Assembly: GCA_004794785.1 (NCBI GenBank)
Contig: SJOL01008500.1
Span: 183,973-247,972 of the forward strand
Length of the DNA stretch: 64,000 bases
DNA from: Opisthorchis felineus
Taxonomy: Eukaryota > Platyhelminthes > Trematoda > Opisthorchiida > Opisthorchiidae
Direction of reading: 5' to 3'
Shown: one piece after another, positions 27,401-40,030 of the stretch
Layout of the letters: the number at the start of each line of letters is the position of its first letter
How positions within the stretch are numbered: position 1 is the stretch's first letter
Made by a program: the position numbers and the translations under genes
Notes under the pieces: generated by a model
The model's database searches: none
What the model was told of the DNA's origin: nothing
What the model saw: only the letters and a program-made list of their open reading frames with translations

Positions 27401-30400
27401 TACCCTACAGCACAATGAAATAACAGCTCGGTAACTTTTTTTAAATTTCACTGAGAGCAAGTCAGTATGCCATCTGAATCTCTACAATTTCAATTGTGTA
27501 CGAGATTTTTACTAGTGTATTTACTACCTATTTTATGTAGCCGAACAGTTCGACGAAACCTGGTATTTCTCTGTCCCATCGTTTTAGAAAAAATGTGTTT
27601 AAAGCAACAGCAAACCAACCAACCGCGCGGGTGCTGGTTGTTTTATGGTAGGATGAAATTCCACCGCAGCACGCCACTCCAGAATAACCACTACTAAGTA
27701 GCGAGTTCGTCAAAACCCTTTTGTGATTATTAGAGGACGAGTTCCTGGGTTTCTGATGGGATACACTGGTTCGCAGGTCACTGCGCTTTTAGAAACATTT
27801 GAAAAAACAGTAAAATACGTCGAAATAGAGTTAAATTCACAAACAAACACGAGGTGCAACATTGACAGTGCTCAACGCATCTGGAGCGAGAACTTCTGAC
27901 CAGTTCAGGTAGCTTTCTCTGTAATGTTGCTTTCAAATTTTTGATATTTTGAGCGAATCGATACAGTGCTTAATGGAATAATGCCCTTCCGGATAAAAAA
28001 TATCACCCCTCTGTAACAAGCTCTTTAAAAGTACGTGGTTCGCTTAGAACGAATTTACCCTTTTATGAGGTACCAAAACATTTATTGGCGGCCTGACAAT
28101 TATTATAAGCCAAATCCGAAAGACTTCAAAAAGCCCTTAAAACGTATGGCAGGAGGTTTTAATATGCAAATTTTCTTTTTGGCAAGGAAATAAGTGATGG
28201 TCGATCTGCTATACGCCCTTCACCTAAAGTTGTGAATACAATCTTTTATCACCGTATCCTCTTTAAGATGAGCAAGGCGGTTATGTCATAATATCGCATG
28301 TAATCGGCCGGAAACTTATGAACGCATTCAATTTTACAGAAATTTTCACCACGCTATCCTATCGAAGGTTTGCGTAACACCAAATCGTGTGTCGAGCTCA
28401 TTTTTTTGTATCTTTGAAATGAGCACGTGAGTAAACTAACCTTTAAACATTCATTACGGTGTCGTAGTGGTCAGATCACAGCACCAGCCATCTTGGTAAC
28501 GAGACGAGTTTAAAAAGCCAGTTGAACGTCAGAAAATAGAAGGCACTTGGGTGAACGATATGCTATTCACAATGTACAATGTTCGCTACAGTGGACGAGC
28601 GATTTATAGAGACGACCAGAGAAAGTCATATTTAATAAAAAAAAGTCGAGCAGAAATTCTCATGATTTCCTCACCTCTGAGATCACTTTGTACCACGGCG
28701 CGAAATAATGAGTGATGTTGTTACGCCGAATAGTGAGGTGAATGTATTCAGCTTGCCCTGTCTCCGCAGCATGACTATGGCATAGGAAATAGCAATGAAT
28801 CAACGACCGTTTGACACATATGACGGGCCAGTTTTGTGGTATCTCTATCGCGTTGGTTTAAGAATGTTTATTGTGGACAAAGTGTTGAAATATTGGTAGC
28901 TCGGGCACGTTTTCTGATTGCTGATCAAGTGGCTGCTGATTTGTTCGCTCGCAGACATATCGTCACCAAACTAGGAGGCATCATCAGTGTGGGCATGCTG
29001 ATTGATCGGCAATTTCCACACTCGTTGGACAGGTCAACAGTCACCTGATCAACACTCGATTGTACAACGTGACAAGGTCTCCGCATGCCTTCAGTGAGAG
29101 GGTCAAGAAACAAATGACGGTTCAGATTCCAGCACGAACGTTCAACCTATTTTCGAGTGCACCCCCATTGTTGGCGAATAATGTACATTTATCTTTTAAC
29201 TTGAAGTATTCTTCTCGATAATGCACACCCAAATCTGCTTATAACAGAACCGAAGTGTCTATAGATGTCATCCATCTGACGGATATAATAGACGAGTCAA
29301 TCTCTGTATCATCAGCACATACATGATGTCCTCATTATGTAAAGCTATTCATTCATGCACATTTTCAACAACTTTGGGACCTAACTATAAGTAGGTTATC
29401 TTGCGCTTAAACATCCTCCTAGACCTTCCACATCTTACTTATGCGATGGGCAAAAGAACAATCGATTTTTCCAATTGTTTACGTTCACGTGCAACTTAGA
29501 ATACAAAGCTTTCAGCCAATATCACGAAGTGCAGTTGCTCACTGAATTTATGACTCATTCTGATTTCATCCACATAAAGCCTGCAAAGCGTCAAGTTTGT
29601 AACAAAAGTATGCTAGATCCTATTCGATCCCCTTCATGGATGCAGCCGATCAGTTGTATTGTGCTCAACAAGAATGGCGCCCACGTATTGAATCAGTGAT
29701 TGGCCAGGAATAATTTGTTATGGATCGCGATTAGCACTCGGCAATGAGATAAGATCCTGAAGTAAATCATATCACATTTACACTGGTTCTGGAGAGACGC
29801 GTTCTAATTATTATCGCTGGTGGATGTGAGGATGCCGAAATGGACAGTCTATGCAAAGCGACAAAGCTATCGGAAAAGTTGACGAATGGTTTCTTCGATA
29901 ATAGCGCTTGTTTTTCCATCACTGTACGCGGTTCAACAGGAAAAATTTCAGACAAAAAGAGGAAGAGTTTCTCAGGACTAATCTAAAGAAAACAAGTATA
30001 CGGAAGCTCAGTGAAGTCACATAGTCTGACGTTCAACAGGCACGACCTGAAGAAATAAGAGTTTACTCATGATAAATTTTGTAAAAATGAATAAGATTTC
30101 ACAGCTTTGGATGTCTTTGTTATGAAGGTTAAAAACTTTTGACCGCACCAATCTATAGATCAGACACTCGTAGAATACCCTTTCAATTTTAGCTCATTTA
30201 ACGAGCTGGGGTAAGACATCTTAAGAAGATAATTTCTCTATCACGGTTGCTCTTACGAGATATACGAAATCTGGACTGTACCACACCAACTGCAGTCATA
30301 ATTGCATCAGAAAATGTATGGATCTTGATGACTCTCTTGGCGGTTGTATGGTGCAGAGAACCTGTACAACTCCCTGATGAGTTGAAGATAACAATCATGG

Positions 30401-33400
30401 GCAAAGAATAATGATAGTTTCTGGGTGAACGGAAATAAAAGACATTATGTGTGCTTGTACATATGCGTTTTAAATAGCACCAAGAGCGCTTACAATTCTC
30501 TGCACACACAAGATGCGCCTGTGTATAACGAACCCAAACTGATTACAAATTCAGTGAGCAACTGCGATAATTAATCAATGCTGAACATTTGAATGTCCCA
30601 GGTTGGACGTGGGCAGAGAACGTCAAGAAATATTGATGCCTTTACACGCTACTGAAAAAAATAATTTAGCTTGAGCTAACTCATCATTTCACCCACAGTC
30701 CCTATGCAAAGCCTAATCAGAGCTGATTTGCATGTTTCCGGCTGTACTTGTAACAGGACTACATCATACTTTGGAAGTCGCATGTACTCGTGCGTACTTC
30801 ATCCCAAGCGATCAAACTGCAGTTCTGTGTAGGAATGCTTCGAGTCAGGTGGCTTTACTGGCTTCCGCTGGTCAAAAATTCGACGGATTTGTTTTTTTAC
30901 GAAGGAGCAACTTTTTTAATTGTTTTTTATACCATTGTTGCTGTTTTCAGCTTGTTCCGCACTCTTAAACCACTCCATTCAGATTTAACAACCTGGTTTG
31001 ACGTCTAACTTTTACCCAGGGGAACATGATGACTACAATGGATTTGCCATTGATTTCTAACAGTTGACAGCCAAACATGCCGGTTGGCTGGATGGTTCAA
31101 CACCAGTCTGCCTTGACAAAATAACAGTAGTCTGGAACGAGGTCAATTTCAACCAATAAATCAGATAAAATGGACAGCGTGAACTGAAATACATATGGCT
31201 GTCCTACTGAATCGAACTTCTCAGGTCACTATGTACAATAAATGACTGTTCAAGTCCTGCCACGACTGACAGTTGTCCTGAACGAGCAGTTTGGGACAAA
31301 TGGACGAGTTACTTAAAGTTGCGTCTAAATAGCATTCGTTTGATCGTACGACAACATCCACTAACCTGAGTATGTTACATTGAATTCACTTACATTTAAA
31401 GTTCACATTATGAAGCTCCAGTCAGTATTCGGCTCTGTATCGGCAGCGACTGTTTTTAAAAAGCCGTTTTATAATCAGAACCACTGGTGTAACGAAGTTG
31501 ATATCTATCCTCCGCACAAATCACAAACCTATCACGTACTGTGTCAGAAAACCGGGTTTTCTTGACGGCAAAGTAGCAAAATAACTTTATTCTCAGACCT
31601 TATCTCCAACTATTCCCTCTAACAGTGAATTCTGTCCTGAAAAAAACTGTACGCATGCGCCTGGTGGTACTAATCCTGACCACTAACTAAGCGAACCATG
31701 TTTTCTTCTAATTTTTCGTATCTCTTCCTCGGAATGTGTGTGTGAAAGACGGGGTTTTTGGCGCCCTCGATCGTTCCATTCATCCAAACCACCCAATGAA
31801 GCAGATGATTTTTTTATTGCGAAATTACTAACCCCGATTTCTCGAGAGGTGCGAGTTTGGCGATCTCTCTGCCACTGACGGTGAATGGTCTTAAACTGCG
31901 CATTCAGCCTTTTAGTGAAAAACTGTGCCTTCCGTGTTTTGATTCCTAGCCAACAAATTGAACGTATTACCTAGTAAGATGAAAGGCCACTCGAATTTCT
32001 GTTGAGAGCTGAGAGCGACACCATCAATACAAACAAGGTCTGTAAGCCGTGAAGTCGATATGACTCGAAACACTCGGACAATCTTGTGTCGCATGCCGCA
32101 TTGTCCACTCGATCACGAAGCTGAACAGAATTAGAGACTGTGGGTAGCCCTGCTGTCGAGCGGAGTTGCCTTCTTGTCGCATATACGGACGAGGGCTTTC
32201 AGCATTAAGTTATAGGTCTTCCGTAGGGCTGAAAAGACCTGTGATATACCATCAACTTTCAACAGGAGCCCTCGCGGTAGGGTTGAGACAAATTAGTGAA
32301 ACGTGCCGTAGTTGCAGTTAAAAGGAGATATAACCAGATCTTCCAAAATAGAGCGTGCAGTAGGGGCAAAAACGACTCGACGCTATTTTTTTTTACTTGT
32401 ACGTGCATAAACTTGTGTTGCTCCTTCAAATAAATGCCAGCTGATGTTGCAAAGATTACTTGTGTCAAACCCTGCGAAACTGTATGGAGAACCGGATTAT
32501 CCTCTAGCAGGATTCAACTGTGGCACAGTAGTAAGCTCGGTAGTTTGCGTGGAGGTTCGTGAACACAACTTCAATATGCACTCACGTTATCGACAACATT
32601 TTTTTAGTAAACCTACGTTCCTGTGCTTGGATCGGCATGCCAAATTGCTTGTAGTCCCCGAGTGTCCAAACTGAAGAGTTGAGCGCGCGCGTAAGGCAGT
32701 GAGACAACTCACCAAGGTCACCGGCACGAGATATTTTGATGTCACCCTGGTACCAAGAGCAGCCCAACTGATGTGCGTATGTGCAGCACCAGTGGCTAAC
32801 TAATATTATCAAGCGATCCTCGTTTCAGGTTATTTCATAAAATAGGGTAAAATCCCAAATAATGAGTCCTACGTGCGTAACTTAGAGCAAGGTAACAGTC
32901 TTATCTATTGGAATCTGGAAGAACCGAGTATGTTACTATCAAGTAACTAAAATGTGGCACTCACACTGAGCAGAAACTATTCAGTTGCCACACTAGATAC
33001 GGAGATCGATATCTTGTGGCTTGGCAACCAGCTGAAATGGCATAAATCTGATTGCTTACACGTTAACGTTGACTGATACGGTCGCGCGCTACAATCAAGA
33101 GTACATACAATGTGGGGTTTTACACAATCATCGGATTATTAATCCAGCGCTGAATGATATGACACATGCTGCAACCGTGCCTCCTTCACCCGAAAAAAAT
33201 AACGACAAAATGTAAAATATTTTGTAAGTTCACGTGTGCAGAAAAGTGGACATATCCCTACAACGAATACCAGTACGGCCGGACTATACTGTGCAATCAG
33301 TTCCGAATAACTACAGATCTCGTTTATCCCAATAATCGGACTGCTCCATTTCCAAGCCATTTGTATGGTATTTCAAGTGCCAAACATTTCGTCAGGTCGT

Positions 33401-36400
33401 CAGTGTTCAGCATAGTAGTCTGGATGTCTCGGTGAAATCTACACGAATTTGGAAAGTGAGTAGCCGGCTACTTTGCTGTAAACTAAATCGGTGAAGTCGG
33501 CGGCCGACGACTGCGTTCGATGAGACATATCTGGTTTTGCCTAAGGCGAGCCTGCAAGATTTTTGGGCTAGCTCATTTAATTGTAGTTGTCATCAGTCCT
33601 GTCATAGTGCGACCAGGGCGGATAAAGCATCTCCACTTTCTGCCATAATATCATGTAACTGAAGCGCCTAGACGACAACCATGTGCCGAGGAGACATTGG
33701 CTTACAATTCTGAGTAGGAGCTTATAACGCAGTTCTTTCAAGATCGTTTCCAATCTCTCTCCATGGTTACTCATCATGTGAATATCAATCTTTCAGATCG
33801 ATTTAGATCAGTTGACGAAACGGCTCCCCAACCAAAAATCTGTTCGGATCACACGATCTAGTCCCCATCATATGGTTGAAACCAGTAGTGTTAATACTCA
33901 GCTATCTGAAAGAATGCCGCGCGCGTAAAAGCATCTGATACTTTCAGGAAGCGTATAACCTACGAAACACAATAGTATACCTTGACCCGATAATTTCCCT
34001 TTTTCAAGTGTACGAATATACTCGATAACCACTGTGACCGTCTCATTAAAGTTTCTCACATGAATACATGGAATCAAATTAAGAAACACAGGCATAATAA
34101 ATCCATTGTTGAATACTACTCATTAAGACAGTGCTGTTGAATTGGTTTTGACTAATCAGTTTATTGACGTCTTTGATGGATGCATACCCCAGGTAACATT
34201 TCACACTCATTTTGAGTGGTTATGTGAACGCTACTTTTTTTCTGTGGCCGACTATCAGCTACGAGTTATTTTAGTTTCCGTAATTGCGACAAGTCCAAAT
34301 CACATACGTAGTTGTGATTACTGGTCTGCCGTATGAATTGCCGCGGCGGAACAGAATAAAACTGAATACCTAAGAACCTCTGGTTCAAATGAGCAGCATA
34401 ACTATAGTAGGTCCAATTGAATGCTGATCGATAACATCCAACTACACATACCTCTGACCTTTCCAGACCACGTTTGTCAACCGCTTAGTCTTCAAAGCCC
34501 GTATAATTACATTATATTTGGGTGACGAATGCGCTCACTAGGAGGCAAAAAAAATCAAATCTTGGATTCATCCACGTCAGGCAAGTTCAATAAGAAAATC
34601 TGCAAACTGAAAAGTTTAAAAATTATCCGAACATCTAGCGGGGCAGAGTCAAACCGGTGACGTTCTCTGCAGGAGATCTATCTGCTGAGCTCATCCAGAA
34701 AAATGAAAATGGTGAAAATGAAGTGCGACTCCCCACCAACTTTTAATAGGGAAACAGTTTAGAACTACTGGCACCACCACTGAGCCATCTGTATGAGCTG
34801 AATATCAAGGTCTTTCGGTTACCCACAAGATATTCGGAAGGAAGAGTGAACAACTGGAGCCAAGTTGTGTATGATTAAGGCAAAGAGGTCTGGTTAGGGA
34901 CCGAAAGCAAACCAACAACATTCAGCCTGTTGGTCAACTACCGATTTGCTGACGCAAAACGGTTAGTAATGTGACATATCTTGTGGGAATTTTTCATAGG
35001 GCTAAGTCTTACCGCTGAATCAGACGTGCTACTTGGGTGCATTGCTTAACTTCCAACAAAATTTCCGTGTATTGGAAAAACTGAACGCACCAATCGCAGA
35101 GCAATCCTGGGTGCGTTTGACAGTCTTGATGAAAATAGAGTGATGACAACACCGGGTACTTTGTGCTACGGCTAGGTTTTGCTTCGATCATTGTCTTTGT
35201 TAGAATTGTATCAACAAATCCAGTGAAAAACGACATCACTCAACTTGTGAGATGGTTTGTGCAAATAATCGTTTTTGCACAAAACCCTGTAAATGATGTT
35301 CAGGCACACACACACCTACGCAACTGCAACTTTATGGACAACTGGACGTGCGCCATTCGACTTCGAACTACCTAGTATTCCTTGCCAAGGCACACACTGA
35401 GCAAGACCCATTCGAACAGAGACGTAAAACAACATTTACACACGTGACCTGCAAACTGTTCGGGCTGTTAGGTAAAGACAACTTGGTTGCTATGGCCTTT
35501 GTTGGAGGTGTAACTTGGTCGTAAAACAAGCCAGAATGCATAAAATTGGACGAGCACGGTTGTCTGTGCGTCAGAAGTGTTAACGGCAATGTGGGTGAAG
35601 TAAAGATGTCGGAATAATTTTTTGTCGCTTTTCACTGTTATTATTCATTTGGTACGTCTACCTGTCCACCGAACAGCGAATACAATGCTCAGTGGTCAAA
35701 TTATCAAACAATTCCTGAACCACTCTACAAATCAGTCGATAAAATCCAAGGCCTACTAGAGTTTTCTATAGGAAGCATGACAACTGAGTGCTCAGAAGAC
35801 AGACATACAGAGATAAATGTCATTTGAGTGAATTTCAATGGCGAACAAGGTAGTGGTCACTGTAAACATAAACACTATGAATTTCGGAATAGTTTCCAAC
35901 AGGCAGCTCTCATTCGTCCTGCCATTACTGTGAAGTATCCTACCATCTAACCTTTTCGAACGGTTACATCACGTTTACCTGCGAAGAGCACAATTATTTC
36001 GCGGTTCTTCTAGCGCAACCTAGATCATCCAAAATCATCTAAGTACTTACGCTTAGTTGACCAAAAGTCACTAACTTTGATTACCTTTAGATGCAAAATG
36101 ACATAAAGAGCGACCCCGTCAAAATCCTCTGCAATCAATCAAACACCGAGGTGTCTATCTCAATTACAAGGCCAAACTGTGTGTGCTGAATGTAAATTAA
36201 CCGTGGGACGGGAAGACAAGGGAACCTCTCAATGAAGCGATTCACCATAGGCAACTTCACGGTTGCGTGCATATCGATAGGTGGGTTTGCACATCTGTGA
36301 ATTATATTGGTAACGAAGGACTGGACAAAACCTACCATGCTGTGTGGCAAAAACTTAAAACTGTGGGAACGTTTGAAAAAGCAATGTAACAGTTTTTGTC

Positions 36401-39400
36401 GCCTCAGCATTGAAGTAGAGTAGCTTGCCGACCTACTCACTGGCTTTCGATTTTCAACACGCAAAATATGTGGAAAGTGGGAATCACTTTGGATATTGCT
36501 GTATTTCATCCGTAAAAGCCAAATAGCTCCCACAGTCTGGATATCCTAGCTTTACTAGCCATCGGTTCAGCTTTACGTTCACAGTCAGCAGGTCACCATT
36601 TGCAAAGTCCGAATGGTTGGTTCTTCTTCCAGCGCATGGTACTGCTCAGCTACCAGGGTACGGAAATTAAATCAATCACTCAATGATTTCAAGCAATTGC
36701 AATAAAGCGATCCCCTCCTTCACGTTCACTTATCGAATATTCATCACCACCATCATCAGCATAACATCAGTTTTCAAGATTGATGCTTCGCTGCCGTACA
36801 ATAAATATTATAAACGGAAGATTCCGCTGAGTTGCAGCTGGTGGTCTCGTTAAAAGCAAATTGGTTTGCAAATGAGTGTGTCTCGTGAATGTCGTACAAT
36901 TTGGGTTCAAGTAGAACATAAGGATGAGAGAAACTTGGTGATGGCGCCGACCTGATGAACTCCAAGAATGGCGAAACCAGTCGTGGGTTGTCGAAGGGTT
37001 TTCAGCAGTGGTTTAAGTAATTTTATTCAAGTGAAAGTCTCCTATTAAAGTTACTCAGCTATCGGTAACTTCATTTGGCTAATCTCCCAAAGGGTTGGAT
37101 TTTTACAACTAGTAGGAAATAACTAAGTTGGATCATAAACTGTAAATTACTGAACAGTTAGTCAAACATGCAAAGTGAAACGTAACACGATACAGTGGGG
37201 TCCGTTCGCTAGGAAACAATCCACGGTAATTAGGACTGTGAAACATATCGACTCACCGTCTCAAGAAAGCCCAGAGGTTGTTGCACTGGCCTCTTGCATT
37301 GGTTCTTGTTTGAGATTTTACCCTTGCCAATGTGTCTAAGCAACAGAACTCTCACCATTACTTGAAAAAACCTTTCCACTGAGTGAAGAAGTTCCCCACA
37401 GATTTATTCTGGACTTCAGTTTTTTCAAGGCTAACGATAGGCCGCGAGGTTTCGTCCATCAGGTTTCATGTAAACCATTCACATTTTAATGCGATTGGCA
37501 GTCAAACGCCACAGGTGAAACAAATTCGGATATCAACCAAATCAGACTGCTCCGTTGTGATTCCACACAAGACGAACGATGCTCCACCTGAATATTACCA
37601 ATCTAAAGGACCAGACGGCTCAATGGTTAGAGCACGGATGAACTGACCGGAAGGTCCGTTGTTCGAACCAGGCCTCTGCATCTCGACTTCCCCTATCTAT
37701 GCTTGAACGACCTGGCAGTATTCCAGCCCTCATGCTTCCTTCGGGTGGCATGGTAGTTAGGCACCGAAAGGGTGTTACANNNNNNNNNNNNNNNNNNNNN
37801 NNNNNNNNNNNNNNNNNNNNGAGCCTCTGGGTGAACCGAAATTTTGACTGTTTTCAAGCCCAGTACAATCAAGATAATACCTAACAGTGCTAACTTGACT
37901 AAGCGTGTTTCCACATGTAGTACAGCACTGATCACCTCATTAAGGCAACCAGGGTAGGCACAATCATCGAAGCAGATTATCGATTTCACTGAGCGTTGTG
38001 TGAAGTTCTTAACTGGTGTCCTAGCAGTGACACGTGTAGATCGATTTCGAGAATGGTATGCATTCCTATTCAACTGCCAACACTTTCTTATTTGATTGAT
38101 TTAGGTGTGTCCGCATGTCAACAGTCAACAGTCTCTTGAATAAGGGTTATTACAATTCGTTATAAGTATGAGTCCTATGGGAAACTGTAAACCTTCTCGA
38201 CTGCCCACGTTTTGGTAAGAACAAGTTCTCTTCCAGAGGGAAGTAAAATTCAATTTTTGACCTGGTGCATTAAGAATATGCTGATGCACTGCATTCTTGA
38301 GGTCACAAGGTCTTGCTTCATAATTCCTGAGGTTGTTTTTGAGTGATATCTACTGAGCCTTGACTGGAACCTCGGGCAAGCATATTTTTCAAAGTTTTAT
38401 GAAGAAAAAGATAAAGCTGTGTAATGGCAGGTTTCGGTTGCGGTGCCAGTGCGATGCTGGTGCTGTAACGGTAAGCAAACATTTGCAGAAACGTACTTAA
38501 CAGCTAGATAACTTTGAAACTTGGAAACGTCATAAAAGAGATCCAACTGGGTTCCAGGTGAGTCTCTCGCAAAACCAAATTTGTTTGCAAATGAGTGTAT
38601 TTCACTAGAAAACTTTGGCTTTTATTATTTTCCTTCATGACCTACCCCGTAGTCATCTCAGAACCTTCGATGTGTGCCACTGATGAAAATCAATGTAGGA
38701 CAGCTTGTTCACCGAAGCACAACAGCAGGTATTGACACTGCACATACGTGATCACGTAAGGAACTTCGAAGTATCCAAGTGCGATTTGCCATCGTTACAC
38801 CACCTCCCAGTTTGTGCTTACTATATGAGAAATCAGGATTCAAAGCTTGTTTTCCAACACACGACGTCACCCTAATACACTATTTACGTTTGGCAACTGT
38901 GGCCCAAAAGCAAGCAAGTATGACTTGTCTCACCGCAAAAATAAACACCGATGATGGACGTCTAAGTTACAAGGTTGGAAACCCACTCTGTGTCCACCGA
39001 ACAATACAGACGAGTGTGGGGAGAGCCAATCTTTGTCCATCAAGTGCTGAATCAACAAAAGCATCTATGCCGCCGGATTCTAGAGTTCCCGGGTAGTACT
39101 TATCTCTGAAGTGACAACCTGAAACCAGCTTATCCGTTCAGTCGTTGAGACTAGGCGTTGTCTTGTTTCGCTTACGTCGTCCCTGATGTACACTTTCTTT
39201 CCTTTCAATTTCATCTCCCTCAAGTGTCAACCGAAGGAACAAAGTCAGTGTTCATTTTGAACACTTAGGTCAGAATATGATGTGGACATTAGTGGCATCA
39301 GTATTCATAGTCTTTACGAAGAGTGCAAGAGCAAGACGGCACTCCTCAAACTGATCAGAAGAACCCAGTATTTCAAGCGCGGTTGTCTCCATAGATACCT

Positions 39401-39990
39401 TGCTTCGATGTTAGCGAGAAAAATTTGAACGCATGGATTGCAATCCACCTTCACTGAAGCTAAATTGTGATGCGGGAACCCTACTAGCATTGACTTTCGT
39501 AAAAACTGAAACCTTTTATCGCGCATTTTCTCCACCTTAGAAGGTGTTTCATATCCGTTTCTATCGAAGAGGTGGTTTACATGAAAATTTGAACCACAAT
39601 GCTAGAAGACAACACCAAGGTACTTCAGTGCTCACTAATTTCAGTATGAACTCTGATACACTGCTTGGGCTTGTCCTCGCAGATGCGCCCCGTGCATTTG
39701 GGTCTCTACCCGAGGGTTTACATCCTAATTCCTCAGTTTCGATGTAAGTCGGTTACCACGGGAACAAAAAGTAATGAGAAAGGTATCCAGTAGTTGCAGG
39801 GAACTAAGCACACACGGGCCGCTTTTATATGCACCCTCATCTTGATTACCAATGAATTATTTTTGTCAGCTTTGATTCAGCGAGGTAAATTGGCCTTAAA
39901 GAACAAACAGTCGCCTCACAGCAGTTATGGCATCTTCGGTATAGTGCTCAGCAATCACTCAGCTATTCGACCAAGCTGCTATCCTGAATG

Positions 39991-40030
<40 letters not shown>

